Below are positions 41,548 through 51,565 of a stretch of 64,000 nt of DNA, in pieces. The stretch is from Shewanella sp. UCD-KL21. GTDB taxonomy: Bacteria > Pseudomonadota > Gammaproteobacteria > Enterobacterales > Shewanellaceae. A model generated the notes under the pieces. That model saw only the letters and a list, made by a program, of their open reading frames with translations, did no database searches and had not been told where the DNA came from. Made by a program: the position numbers and the translations under genes. Numbering within the stretch: position 1 is the first letter of the stretch; each line of letters opens with the position of its first letter. The stretch is taken from contig NZ_MPHK01000001.1 of NCBI RefSeq assembly GCF_001957135.1, positions 124,001-188,000 on the forward strand. The letters run 5' to 3'.

Positions 41548-42912
41548 ATGAAGAAACTGACGATATTATCGGCTGCTGTCATGTTATCGCTGACTGCACC
41601 AGTAGCGATGGCGAAAGTATCAGAAGCCGAAGCTGCCAAATTAGGTACTGAATTAACCCCTTTAGGGGCTGTTATGGCAGCTAATGCTGATGGCTCTATC
41701 CCTGCATGGGATAAGGGTATTACATCAGCACCAGCTGGATATGAGAAGGGCATGCACCACCCAGACCCTTTTCCAAGTGATAAAATACTGTTTACCATAA
41801 CCAATGCTAACAAAGCACAATACGCTGAGTTTTTAACACCGGGTCAGGTGAAGTTATTTGAGCTTTATCCAGATACTTACAAAATGAATGTCTATGAGAC
41901 TCGTCGTACTGCGTCTGTTCCTCAGTATGTTTACGATGCCACTAAAGCGAATGCGTTAAACGCTGAATTAGTCTCAAATGGTAATGGCGTGAGTGGGGCA
42001 TCTATTGGTGTGCCATTTCCTATCCCATCAAATGGTTTAGAGGTGATTTGGAACCATATCTTGCGTTATCGCGGGGTTGATGTGGAAACTTATCGTAGCC
42101 AAGCTTCACCAACAAAAAGTGGCTCTTACACCTTGATCGAAACAGCTGAAGAGATCCGTTTTGAATATAGCCGTCCAGAGATCACGCTAGATAAACTTGC
42201 TGAAACGAATACCTTGTTTTTCTTTAAACAAGTTGTACGTCAGCCTGCACGTCTTGCGGGTACTGCACTGTTAGTAAAAGAAACCATGGATCAAGAAGCA
42301 TTACCTCGTCAAGCATGGACTTACAACACTGGCCAACGCCGCGTTCGTAAAGCGCCAAATGTTGCTTTTGATACGCCGGGTACTGTTTCTGATGGTTTAA
42401 GAACTACAGATGATTTTGATATGTTTAACGGCTCACCAGTGCGTTATAACTGGGAACTCGTTGGTAAGAAAGAAGTTTATATTCCTTACAATGATTACAA
42501 ACTTCATTCTGATGCACTTGAATATGATCAAATCCTAAAGCCTGGTCACATCAATCCGGAATATGCTCGTTGGGAAAAACACCGTGTTTGGGAAGTAAAA
42601 GCAACCCTTAAAGAAGGTATGCGCCATATTTATAAAACCCGTGTTTTCTATATCGATGAAGATTCATGGCAAGTATCGTTAACCGATATGTATGATAACC
42701 GTGATGAGCTTTATCGTGTGGGTACAGCACATTCTATCAACTACTATGAAGTCCCGACTCATTGGAGTACGTTAGAAATTTTCCACGATTTACAATCTCG
42801 TCGCTACTTAGCAATGGGATTAGACAACGAAGGCCGCATGTATAATTTTGATGCCAAGCTTTCTGAAGCTAATTTCACACCTGATGCGCTGCGTCGCGCA
42901 GGTATTCGCTAA
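41548..42912 (+). CDS. DUF1329 family periplasmic protein (LolA/LolB-like fold expected)
   Basis: A 454-residue exported protein. From the ATG at 41548 (AGGA box nine bases upstream) it has a clean signal peptide, cleaved near PVAMA-KVS. The frame runs further upstream into DUF1302, but that part lacks a signal peptide. The DUF1329 family, as I recall, is grouped with LolA/LolB-type lipid-binding folds, which would suit a periplasmic carrier. DUF1302 and DUF1329 genes are regular neighbours in proteobacteria. Conserved-looking features are the mid-protein NTGQRRVRKAPNVAFDTP and DDFDMFNGSP. Confidence 0.88.
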   Translation: MKKLTILSAAVMLSLTAPVAMAKVSEAEAAKLGTELTPLGAVMAANADGSIPAWDKGITSAPAGYEKGMHHPDPFPSDKILFTITNANKAQYAEFLTPGQVKLFELYPDTYKMNVYETRRTASVPQYVYDATKANALNAELVSNGNGVSGASIGVPFPIPSNGLEVIWNHILRYRGVDVETYRSQASPTKSGSYTLIETAEEIRFEYSRPEITLDKLAETNTLFFFKQVVRQPARLAGTALLVKETMDQEALPRQAWTYNTGQRRVRKAPNVAFDTPGTVSDGLRTTDDFDMFNGSPVRYNWELVGKKEVYIPYNDYKLHSDALEYDQILKPGHINPEYARWEKHRVWEVKATLKEGMRHIYKTRVFYIDEDSWQVSLTDMYDNRDELYRVGTAHSINYYEVPTHWSTLEIFHDLQSRRYLAMGLDNEGRMYNFDAKLSEANFTPDALRRAGIR

Positions 42913-42961
42913 GACCGTTATGGGGCGCTCATGCGCCCCAGTTATTCTTAAGGAAGTTTGT

Positions 42962-43972
42962 ATGTCGTTTCGCACACTTCGCAATGTAGCCGTAATCAGC
43001 CTTAGCTGTTTTTTCAGTGTTGCATCCGCAAATGCTCAATTTGATCCACTCAGCGTTCAACTCCAACCCCTTGCTCAATCATCTTTAGTGTTAGATATTG
43101 CTAACGCTGGCGATAAGCTTGTTGCTGTGGGTGAACGTGGCCATGTATTAGTCAAACAACAACAATGGCAACAAGTGACTACGCCTGTTATCGCACACTT
43201 AACCAAAGTATTTTTCCTCGATGAGATGCAAGGTTGGGCCGTGGGTCACGATGCAACCATCATCCATACCCAAGACGGGGGTTCAACTTGGACCTTACAA
43301 TTTCAGTCATATGAAATTGAAAAGCCGTTATTAGATATTTTATTTTTTGATGATAAAAATGGCATTGCGGTAGGGGCATATGGCTTGTTTTATCGCACCG
43401 ATGATGGCGGTCAAAACTGGCAAGAAGAATTCCACGAAGAGCTTTTATTTGAAGAAGATATTGGCTATTTAGCGGATTTAAAAGCTGAAGATGAAGCGCT
43501 GTATTTATCTGAACGCGCCGCCTTACTACCGCATTTTAACCGCGTTATTCAATTAGCTGACAACAGTTTATTAATGGTTGGCGAACTGGGGTTAGTGGCC
43601 ACATCAATTGATAATGGTAAAACCTTTACTGCACATGAGTTTATTTATGACGGTTCAATGTTTAATGCCATTGAAACGGATAAAAATATCTTTTTGATGG
43701 GGCTACGCGGTCATGTTTTTGTTACCGATAAACAATTTTCACAATGGAGTGAAATCCAATTACCGGTTAAGTCAACAATACATAACGCTTATCTCAATAC
43801 AGATGGTTCACTTTACTTAGTTGGTAACGCAGGCATGATTATTGAACTCAATAATAAGCTTGAGGCCAAAGTCATAGCCCGCAGACAAGGTGAAAACATT
43901 GTTGCTGTAGCCAGTGATAATCAAGGGGAACTTTGGTTTGCAGGTACCAAAGGCTTATTCCAACTTAAGTAA
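42962..43972 (+). CDS. YCF48-like BNR-repeat beta-propeller, periplasmic
   Basis: A 336-residue exported protein with a signal peptide ending near SANA-QFDP. It contains repeated propeller blades of the photosystem II assembly factor YCF48/BNR type: GWAVGHDATIIHTQDGGSTW and GIAVGAYGLFYRTDDGGQNW. Later, more diverged copies are LMVGELGLVATSIDNGKTF and LVGNAGMIIELN. The organism is not photosynthetic, so this is an assembly or adaptor factor for the neighbouring envelope proteins. The ATG at 42962 has AAGGAAG six bases upstream. Frame upstream of it overlaps DUF1329 and is not used. Confidence 0.88.
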   Translation: MSFRTLRNVAVISLSCFFSVASANAQFDPLSVQLQPLAQSSLVLDIANAGDKLVAVGERGHVLVKQQQWQQVTTPVIAHLTKVFFLDEMQGWAVGHDATIIHTQDGGSTWTLQFQSYEIEKPLLDILFFDDKNGIAVGAYGLFYRTDDGGQNWQEEFHEELLFEEDIGYLADLKAEDEALYLSERAALLPHFNRVIQLADNSLLMVGELGLVATSIDNGKTFTAHEFIYDGSMFNAIETDKNIFLMGLRGHVFVTDKQFSQWSEIQLPVKSTIHNAYLNTDGSLYLVGNAGMIIELNNKLEAKVIARRQGENIVAVASDNQGELWFAGTKGLFQLK

Positions 43973-44036
43973 CCATCACTAATAGCCATCACACAATGAT
44001 AACTAAAATTAAAACAACAATAATAGGGCCGATAAG

Positions 44037-46391
44037 ATGTTAGAAAAACTGGTCAATGGATTTGAAAGTTACCTCTTTAGACACAGGATGTGGGTAATAT
44101 TTTCATTTATATTAATTACCTTCTTTCTAGGTTACCAAGCTAGCCACTTAAAAATGGATGCCGCTTTTAGTAAGAATATTCCGCTAAATCATGAATACAT
44201 GAAAACCTATACCAAGCATCAAAAAGATTTTGGTGGTGCCAATAGGATCATGGTGGCAGTAGAAGATACCAGTGGTAATATTTTTAACCCTGAGTATTTT
44301 GAAACCCTCAAAAATGTCCATGATCAACTCTTTTTCATTCCTGGGGTTGAGCGCTCTCAAGTTAAGTCATTGTATTCACCTTCGACTCGATTTACCGAAG
44401 TCGTTGAAGATGGTTTTGCTGGCGGGCCGGTTATTCCTGCTGACTTTCGTAATGATGAATATGGCTTAAATACTGTCAGAGACAATATCGAAAAAGCCGG
44501 TATTGTTGGCCGCTTAGTGTCCAATGATTATTCATCAGCGATGTTAACGGCGCAGTTAATGGAGTTTGTGGCAAAAACAGATGAAGAAATGGCCGCATCA
44601 GAAGGCGCTGAAAAGGACGTTACTTTTAAGCCGTTAAATACCATTCAATTTGCTCAGCAGCTTGAAAATGAATTACGTGCAAAATATGAAACCGATACCA
44701 TCAAAATCCATATTATTGGTTTTGCTAAGATGGCTGGTGATGTTGCTGAAGGCGCCAAGGGCGTACTGCTGTTTTTCTTGATTGCTATCGCAATCACAGC
44801 TGTGATGGTTTATTTATTTTCTAAGTCATTAATGCTGACGATTTTGCCTTTAGTATGCAGCTTAATTGCGGTGGTGTGGCAACTTGGATTGTTAACAGTA
44901 GTAGGCTTTGGTTTAGACCCAATGTCAATTCTTGTACCATTTTTGGTGTTTGCAATTGGCGTTAGCCATGGGGTTCAAATGATTAATGCGGTTAGACGCC
45001 GTGTTGGTGATGGACAAGCCACTAAAGCTGCCGCTGCATCCGCGTTTCGTAGCTTATTAGTGCCAGGTGGTATTGCATTATTATCAGACACCGTTGGCTT
45101 TTTAACCTTACTTGCAATCGATATTGGTATTATTAGAGAGTTAGCAATATCGGCATCATTAGGTGTTGCAGTTATTATTTTGACCAATTTGATTTTATTG
45201 CCACTGGTTATTTCTTACACCAAGATTAAACCGGTTAAAGAGAACCAAGCGCAAAAAGATAAAATTGAAGCAATTTGGCGCAGCCTATCTAAATTTGCCA
45301 CGCCTAAATATGCCGTCATTGTGCTGATTTGTACTGCACTGTTATATGCTTTTGGCTTGCAACAAGCCAGTAATATGAAAATTGGTGATCTCCAAGGCGG
45401 TGCGCCGGCCTTGCATTTAGATTCAAGATACAACCAAGATACTTTTTATATTACTGATAATTATTCAATTACCACTGATTATATGACGGTGATTGTTGAA
45501 GCAACCCCTGAAGCTTGTACTTATCATTCAATATTAGCTGAGATCGATCAATTCGAATGGATGGTAGCCAATACCCCCGGAGTTGAATCCACAGCCAGTT
45601 TAGCGTCAGTGGCTAAACAGGTGAATGCCGGCTTTAACGAAGGTAATCCTAAGTGGCAAATATTGCCAAGAACGACCGCAAGTTTAGTGCAAGCGGTAGG
45701 ACGAGTACCAACGACATCAGGTTTATTAAACGGTAATTGTTCGGTGATGCCTATTTTCTTATTTTTAAAAGATCATAAGGCTGAAACCATTGAAGTGGTG
45801 ATTGCTAAAGTCAAAGATGTGACAGAAAAGCTAAACACCGACACATTACAATTTAAATTAGCATCTGGCCCTGTTGGTGTCATGGCTGCGACTAACGAAG
45901 CTGTTAGTGAAGCGCAGTTACCTATGATGATTTATGTTTATGGCGCTGTATTTATCCTATGTTTAATTAGCTTCAAATCACTTAAAGCAACGGTAGCAGT
46001 GATTGTGCCGCTATATGTGGTGTCAACATTAGCGCAAGCATTAATGACTTGGCTTGATATCGGCCTTGCAGTGAGCACTTTACCTGTGATTGCATTAGGT
46101 GTTGGTATTGGTGTTGATTATGGTATTTATATTCTCTCTACCATGGCAGGCAAGCTCAACAATGGTATGGCGGTGCAGCAAGCCTATTTTGAAGCGTTAA
46201 TTGAGCGAGGCAGTGCGGTTATCTTTACCGGGCTGACTTTAGCCATTGGTGTGAGTACTTGGTTCTTTTCTGCGCTGAAATTCCAAATGGATATGGGAAT
46301 TTTGTTAACATTCATGTTTTTAGTGAATATGTTGGGAGCGATAATTATTTTGCCCGCATTATCGGCGGTTTTCTGGCGCAAACCTAAGTAA
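44037..46391 (+). CDS. MMPL/RND superfamily transporter (HAE3 type)
   Basis: A 784-residue inner-membrane transporter with the RND two-fold repeat: one helix, a large periplasmic loop and a five-helix bundle, twice. The first bundle is near residues 240-395 (LDPMSILVPFLVFAIGVSHG). The second is near 625-780 (VSTLPVIALGVGIGVDYGIYI), a sterol-sensing/MMPL-like signature. Such proteins export lipids or hydrophobic metabolites. No periplasmic adaptor (HlyD) or TolC gene is adjacent, and the preceding genes probably take those places. It ends the cluster at the terminator at 46411. Confidence 0.9.
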   Translation: MLEKLVNGFESYLFRHRMWVIFSFILITFFLGYQASHLKMDAAFSKNIPLNHEYMKTYTKHQKDFGGANRIMVAVEDTSGNIFNPEYFETLKNVHDQLFFIPGVERSQVKSLYSPSTRFTEVVEDGFAGGPVIPADFRNDEYGLNTVRDNIEKAGIVGRLVSNDYSSAMLTAQLMEFVAKTDEEMAASEGAEKDVTFKPLNTIQFAQQLENELRAKYETDTIKIHIIGFAKMAGDVAEGAKGVLLFFLIAIAITAVMVYLFSKSLMLTILPLVCSLIAVVWQLGLLTVVGFGLDPMSILVPFLVFAIGVSHGVQMINAVRRRVGDGQATKAAAASAFRSLLVPGGIALLSDTVGFLTLLAIDIGIIRELAISASLGVAVIILTNLILLPLVISYTKIKPVKENQAQKDKIEAIWRSLSKFATPKYAVIVLICTALLYAFGLQQASNMKIGDLQGGAPALHLDSRYNQDTFYITDNYSITTDYMTVIVEATPEACTYHSILAEIDQFEWMVANTPGVESTASLASVAKQVNAGFNEGNPKWQILPRTTASLVQAVGRVPTTSGLLNGNCSVMPIFLFLKDHKAETIEVVIAKVKDVTEKLNTDTLQFKLASGPVGVMAATNEAVSEAQLPMMIYVYGAVFILCLISFKSLKATVAVIVPLYVVSTLAQALMTWLDIGLAVSTLPVIALGVGIGVDYGIYILSTMAGKLNNGMAVQQAYFEALIERGSAVIFTGLTLAIGVSTWFFSALKFQMDMGILLTFMFLVNMLGAIIILPALSAVFWRKPK

Positions 46392-46410
46392 GTTAAAGGG
46401 TTTATGAATT

Positions 46411-46440
46411 AAAGAGGAGCTTAGCTCCTCTTTTTTTTTG
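46411..46440 (+). terminator. Intrinsic terminator after the MMPL gene
   Basis: A 9-bp stem AAAGAGGAG / CTCCTCTTT with a short loop and a run of nine T residues, 20 bases after the stop. Confidence 0.93.
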
Positions 46441-46656
46441 CATAGTTAGTCTATCTAAACGCTTGATTGGTCAATTAGTGACTATAATTCTTGAATTAAC
46501 AAGGGTTTTAGAGGATCTACCACTAAAATTTAGCTCGAAATAGCATGAAATTAGTAATAAACTTTGCGGCAGATCTCAGTTTAGACGGGATCAACAAGCC
46601 GAAGCATCCAATATAATGATAAAAGCGCTGCCATAAACGCTTAAGGAAACTGCAAC

Positions 46657-49600
46657 ATGGCCTTTAAAGATGCAATGCCTTCAGTACTACTAGAAAATGT
46701 AGTCAATTTAATTCATAAAAAAATCCCTAATACTCAAGCAAAACAAGTTGAGCAATTTGCCCATTGTATATACGCCCATATGTCAGAAGACGACTTAAAC
46801 GCTCGTAATGACAGCGATTTGTATGGTGCAGTATTAAGCCTTTGGAATGCCTTAAACAAATCTGCTGCAACCAATAGCCATATTCGGGTATTTAATCCAA
46901 GTCAGTCAAAACATGGCTGGCAGTCAAGTCATAGTATTATCGAAATTATTCAACCAGATATGCCATTCTTGGTTGATTCAGTTGCTATGGCGTTAAATCG
47001 TATGGGGATTACCGCTCATATGATGCTGCACACACCAATGGCGTTGGTGCGTGAAAAAGAATTAGTTAAAGAAGTGTCTTTTATTAAAGATGCAGATGAA
47101 AACACAGAAAATGTTGCGGTGTTTTTGATTGAAATTGATCGTCAAAGCAGTGAAGCCGACATTAAAGCCATTGGCAAAGAGCTTGAATCCGTTTTTGCTG
47201 ATGTGGTGTCGTCAGTTGTTGACTGGCAAAAAATGTCTGACAAATTGTCAGAAACAGTAAAATTATTACCTAAGCAGCCTTTTCCAGGCGCGAAATGTGA
47301 AAAAGAAGAAGCAATTAGCTTTTTAACCTACCTCAATAACCATCACTTTACCTTACTAGGTTACCGCTATTACGAGTTAAAGCGTGTTGAAGGCGATGTT
47401 GAGTTAGTACCAGATTTAGATTCAAGTTTAGGATTAATGAGCCGCTCTGTGAATAAACACAGCGAGCGTGGCTTATTACTGTCTTCGCTTTCTCAATCAG
47501 CAAGAAAAGAAGCTCTCGATGAGAGTCTGTTAGTACTGACGAAAAGCTCGACTAAAAGCCGAGTTCATAGGCCTGCTTATGTGGACTACATCGGTATTAA
47601 GCGCTTCGATAAAAAAGGTAACGTGATTGGAGAAGATCGCTTTTTAGGACTTTACGCGTCCAACCTTTATAACCGTAGCCCGAGAGAAATACCGCTGTTA
47701 GCTGAAAAAGTTGAACGGATTATGGAGCGCTCTGGTTTAGCGCCACGTTCACATGACTACAAAGCGTTGATGAATACCCTAGAGAATTTACCTCGTGATG
47801 AGTTAATTCAGTCTAAAGAAGATGAATTAGCCAGCGTTGCTCGTGGTGTATTACATATGCAAGATCGCGACAAATTAAAAGTATTTGTTCGTAAAGACGG
47901 TTTTGGCAGATTTTTGTCCTGTTTAGTGTATGTTTCAAAAGATCGCTATAACACTAAATTACGTCAAGACACTCAACGTATTTTAGCGCAGCATTTTAAC
48001 AGCACTGAAGATGTTGAATTTACCACTTACTTCTCAGAATCAACGTTGGCGCGTACGCACTACATCGTTAAAGTTGATAATAATAATATGGATGTCGATG
48101 TGGCTGCTATTGAGAAAAACCTAATTGAAGCGGCGCGCTCTTGGGAAGACAAATTACAGAGTTCATTAACTAACTCATTAGGTGAGCAATCGGGTACAGG
48201 CTTAGTTAAACGTTACCTCAATGCGTTTTCGCCAAGCTATAAAGAAGATGTATTACCGAGCTCAGCCGTGGTAGATATTCAGCACCTTGAAGCGTTAAAC
48301 GACGATCATAAACTAGGCATGCTATTTTATCAGCCGCAAGAAACTGCCTTAAATGATAATAAAGTACGTTTAAAATTGTTCCATAAAGATGAACCGATAC
48401 ATCTGTCTGATGTACTGCCAATGCTAGAAAACTTTGGATTACGGGTCATCAACGAGCGTCCATATGAAGTGAAAACTGAAGATGGTGCCACCTATTGGAT
48501 CCTTGATTTCTTAATGATGGTGCAGGGCGCGGCAATTGAAAACTTGGCAGATAGCCAAGATCGATTCCAAAATGCGTTATCTCAAGTGTGGCAAAAGAAA
48601 CTTGAAGATGATGGCTTTAACCGCATGGTATTGGCAACCAGCCTGACCGGCCGTGAAGTGTCTATTTTACGTGCTTATGCTAAATACATGCGTCAAATTG
48701 ATGCAACATTTAGCCAATCATATATCGAAGAAACCTTTAATCGTTATCCACAAATTGCTGATTTATTGGTTAAAATGTTTATTCGTAAGTTTAACCCTAA
48801 GCTTAAAACCCGCACACTCAGTAAATTTTATGAGCAAATCGATTTACGCCTAGAAGATGTCTCTAGCCTTGATGATGACCGCATTATTCGCCGTTACTTA
48901 GATTTGATTAACGCAACGCTGCGTACCAACTTCTATCAAACTATTAACGATGTTGATGTTAAACCTTATATCTCATTCAAGTTTTTACCTGAAGATATTC
49001 CTGAGATGCCGCGTCCATTGCCAAAATTTGAAATCTTTGTGTATTCACCAAGGTTTGAAGGGGTGCATTTGCGTGGTGGTAAAGTCGCTCGGGGTGGCTT
49101 ACGTTGGTCAGATCGTCGTGAAGATTTCCGTACTGAAGTACTAGGCTTAGTCAAAGCGCAACAAGTTAAAAATACCGTGATTGTTCCTGTTGGTGCAAAA
49201 GGCGGTTTTGTGTGTAAGCAGCTGCCTACAGACGGCGGCCGTGAAGCCTTCTTTAACGAAGGGCAAGCGTGTTACCGCTTATTCATTCGCGGGTTATTGG
49301 ATATCAGTGACAATATCATCGAAGGCAATGTTGTACCGCCAAAAGATGTGGTTCGTCATGATGAAGATGATGCCTATTTAGTGGTTGCAGCCGATAAAGG
49401 CACTGCAACATTCTCAGATATTGCCAATGAAATCGCCATTGAATACAACTTTTGGTTAGGTGATGCATTTGCATCTGGCGGCAGTAACGGTTATGACCAC
49501 AAGAAAATGGGCATTACCGCCAAAGGGGCTTGGGAGTCTGTCAAACGTCACTTCCGTGAGGAAGGTATTGATTGTCAAACAACCGACTTTACCTGTCTGG

Positions 49601-51501
49601 CAATTGGCGACATGGCTGGTGACGTATTTGGTAATGGCATGTTGTTATCTCGTCATACTAAGTTAGTGGCGGCATTTAACCATATGCATATTTTCATCGA
49701 CCCCAATCCAGATGTTGAAGCCAGTTATATCGAGCGTGAGCGTTTATTTAATTTACCGCGTTCAAGTTGGGAAGATTACAATACCAAGCTAATGTCAAAA
49801 GGCGGGGTGATATTCCAACGTTCAGCTAAGTCATTAAAATTGACTAAAGAAATCAAGCTGATGCTGGATACTACCGAAAACACCATGACGCCAAATCAAC
49901 TGATGCAAGCATTGCTAAAAATGCGTGTAGATTTGATTTGGAATGGCGGCATTGGGACTTACGTTAAGGCAACAACTGAAAGTCATGCTGAAGTTGGCGA
50001 TCGTGCTAATGATGCTATTCGAGTCAACGGTAATGAACTCAACGCTAAAATCATTGGTGAAGGTGGTAACTTAGGTGCAACCCAATTGGGTCGTATTGAA
50101 TTTGCAGCCAATGGTGGCCGAGTTAATACTGATTTTGTTGACAATGTTGGTGGGGTTGATTGCTCAGATAACGAAGTGAACATCAAAATCTTACTTAATA
50201 CGATTGTTGCAGATGGTGAGCTGACGGTTAAACAGCGTAACCGTTTGCTAGAGTCAATGACAGATGAAGTCGGTGAGATTGTTCTGCAAGACTGTAACGA
50301 TCAAACCCGCACCATATCAGTGACTCTGGCACACGGTGTTGCTCAGTTAAAAGAGCATATCCGATACATTCAGTATCTTGAAAAAGATGGAAAATTGGAT
50401 CGCGCTCTAGAGTTTTTACCAACAGATGATGAGTTAGCCGATCGCTTAGCAAATAACCGAGCGCTGACTCGTCCAGAGCTATCAGTATTGGTTGCTTATG
50501 GAAAAATGGTGCTAAAAGAGCAATTGGTCACAGCTGAAATCACTGAAGATAGTTTTTTAAGTAAATTGCTAACGAACTATTTCCCGCAGCAATTGCAAGA
50601 TAAATATGCAGATAAGATGATTTCGCATCCTTTGCGCGGCGAAATTATCGCAACTTCATTAGCCAATGAACTGGTTAATGATATGGGCTTTAACTTTGTA
50701 CAGCGTATGCAAGATGAGACCGGTGCCTCAGTCGCTGAAGCGGCAATTTGCTACACTATGGCTCGAGAAATATTTAGCTTAACTGAGCTCACACAGTCAA
50801 TTACCAAGCTTAATGGAATTGTGTCTGCTGACGTTCAAAGTGAAATGTTGCACCAATTGCGTCGTAACATGCGTAGAGCTTGTCGCTGGTTAATTCGTCA
50901 CCGCAAGAAAGGTGAAAATATTGAGCAAACGGTAGCATTCTTCAAGCCTGTTTTTGATGAATTAAAAGCTAACGTTGATCAATATATGATTTCTGCAGAA
51001 GTGATGGCTATTTCAACTGAAATTAAATTACTCCAGGAACAACAAGTACCAGAGTCTTTAGCGCATGTTATTGCTAAAATGAGTACGTTATTCTCAGCAT
51101 TAGATATTGCTCAAATTGCCCAACTTGAAGACAAATCAGTAAAACTGGTTGCTGAAACGTATTTCAGATTAGGTGCAAAAGTTGAATTACATTGGTTCTT
51201 AGAACAGATCAGTATTCAACCAGTGTCTAATCATTGGCAAGGATTAGCCCGCGCAGCCTTCAGAGAAGAGTTAGATTGGCAACAGCGCTCATTAAGCTCT
51301 ACAGTCCTTCGAGCCTGTACAGACTCTTGCGATGCAGATGTAATCATTAATCAGTGGATTGATAATAATCAAAAGTTGTTAGAACGCTGGTTTAACCTAC
51401 TGACTGAATTTAAGGTGTCTCAAAGCCATGATTTTGCTAAATTCTCAGTGGCACTGCGAGAACTTAATTTATTGATCCTTCATTGCGAAGGACCGAGATA
51501 A
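46657..51501 (+). CDS. gdhB: NAD-dependent glutamate dehydrogenase, large (180-kDa) type
   Basis: Oxidatively deaminates glutamate to 2-oxoglutarate and ammonium, mainly for amino-acid catabolism. At 1614 residues it is the giant GDH class known from Streptomyces and Pseudomonas. N-terminal ACT-like regulatory regions occupy about 1-500. The catalytic region includes RGGLRWSDRREDFRTEV, PVGAKGGFVCK (about 845-855) and a nucleotide-binding section about 930-1120 with FASGGSNGYDHKKMGITAKG. A long helical C-terminal region follows. An AAGGAAACT box precedes the ATG. Transcribed alone. Confidence 0.97.
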   Translation: MAFKDAMPSVLLENVVNLIHKKIPNTQAKQVEQFAHCIYAHMSEDDLNARNDSDLYGAVLSLWNALNKSAATNSHIRVFNPSQSKHGWQSSHSIIEIIQPDMPFLVDSVAMALNRMGITAHMMLHTPMALVREKELVKEVSFIKDADENTENVAVFLIEIDRQSSEADIKAIGKELESVFADVVSSVVDWQKMSDKLSETVKLLPKQPFPGAKCEKEEAISFLTYLNNHHFTLLGYRYYELKRVEGDVELVPDLDSSLGLMSRSVNKHSERGLLLSSLSQSARKEALDESLLVLTKSSTKSRVHRPAYVDYIGIKRFDKKGNVIGEDRFLGLYASNLYNRSPREIPLLAEKVERIMERSGLAPRSHDYKALMNTLENLPRDELIQSKEDELASVARGVLHMQDRDKLKVFVRKDGFGRFLSCLVYVSKDRYNTKLRQDTQRILAQHFNSTEDVEFTTYFSESTLARTHYIVKVDNNNMDVDVAAIEKNLIEAARSWEDKLQSSLTNSLGEQSGTGLVKRYLNAFSPSYKEDVLPSSAVVDIQHLEALNDDHKLGMLFYQPQETALNDNKVRLKLFHKDEPIHLSDVLPMLENFGLRVINERPYEVKTEDGATYWILDFLMMVQGAAIENLADSQDRFQNALSQVWQKKLEDDGFNRMVLATSLTGREVSILRAYAKYMRQIDATFSQSYIEETFNRYPQIADLLVKMFIRKFNPKLKTRTLSKFYEQIDLRLEDVSSLDDDRIIRRYLDLINATLRTNFYQTINDVDVKPYISFKFLPEDIPEMPRPLPKFEIFVYSPRFEGVHLRGGKVARGGLRWSDRREDFRTEVLGLVKAQQVKNTVIVPVGAKGGFVCKQLPTDGGREAFFNEGQACYRLFIRGLLDISDNIIEGNVVPPKDVVRHDEDDAYLVVAADKGTATFSDIANEIAIEYNFWLGDAFASGGSNGYDHKKMGITAKGAWESVKRHFREEGIDCQTTDFTCLAIGDMAGDVFGNGMLLSRHTKLVAAFNHMHIFIDPNPDVEASYIERERLFNLPRSSWEDYNTKLMSKGGVIFQRSAKSLKLTKEIKLMLDTTENTMTPNQLMQALLKMRVDLIWNGGIGTYVKATTESHAEVGDRANDAIRVNGNELNAKIIGEGGNLGATQLGRIEFAANGGRVNTDFVDNVGGVDCSDNEVNIKILLNTIVADGELTVKQRNRLLESMTDEVGEIVLQDCNDQTRTISVTLAHGVAQLKEHIRYIQYLEKDGKLDRALEFLPTDDELADRLANNRALTRPELSVLVAYGKMVLKEQLVTAEITEDSFLSKLLTNYFPQQLQDKYADKMISHPLRGEIIATSLANELVNDMGFNFVQRMQDETGASVAEAAICYTMAREIFSLTELTQSITKLNGIVSADVQSEMLHQLRRNMRRACRWLIRHRKKGENIEQTVAFFKPVFDELKANVDQYMISAEVMAISTEIKLLQEQQVPESLAHVIAKMSTLFSALDIAQIAQLEDKSVKLVAETYFRLGAKVELHWFLEQISIQPVSNHWQGLARAAFREELDWQQRSLSSTVLRACTDSCDADVIINQWIDNNQKLLERWFNLLTEFKVSQSHDFAKFSVALRELNLLILHCEGPR

Positions 51502-51521
51502 TTATTTATAATAAGTGAACG

Positions 51522-51549
51522 AGCCCTGGCGATAGCCGGGGCTTTTTTT
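51522..51549 (+). terminator. Intrinsic terminator after gdhB
   Basis: A 9-position stem AGCCCTGGC / GCCGGGGCT (one T-G wobble, loop GATA) followed by seven T residues. It lies only 16 bases before the pyrD start. Confidence 0.92.
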
Positions 51550-51565
51550 AGGTTTAGGAGAAAGC

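Noticed and set aside
41406-41813. A 135-codon minus-strand frame across the DUF1302/DUF1329 junction
   Set aside because: It is antisense to two exported proteins with clear signal peptides; its hydrophobic composition reflects the opposite strand of those regions.
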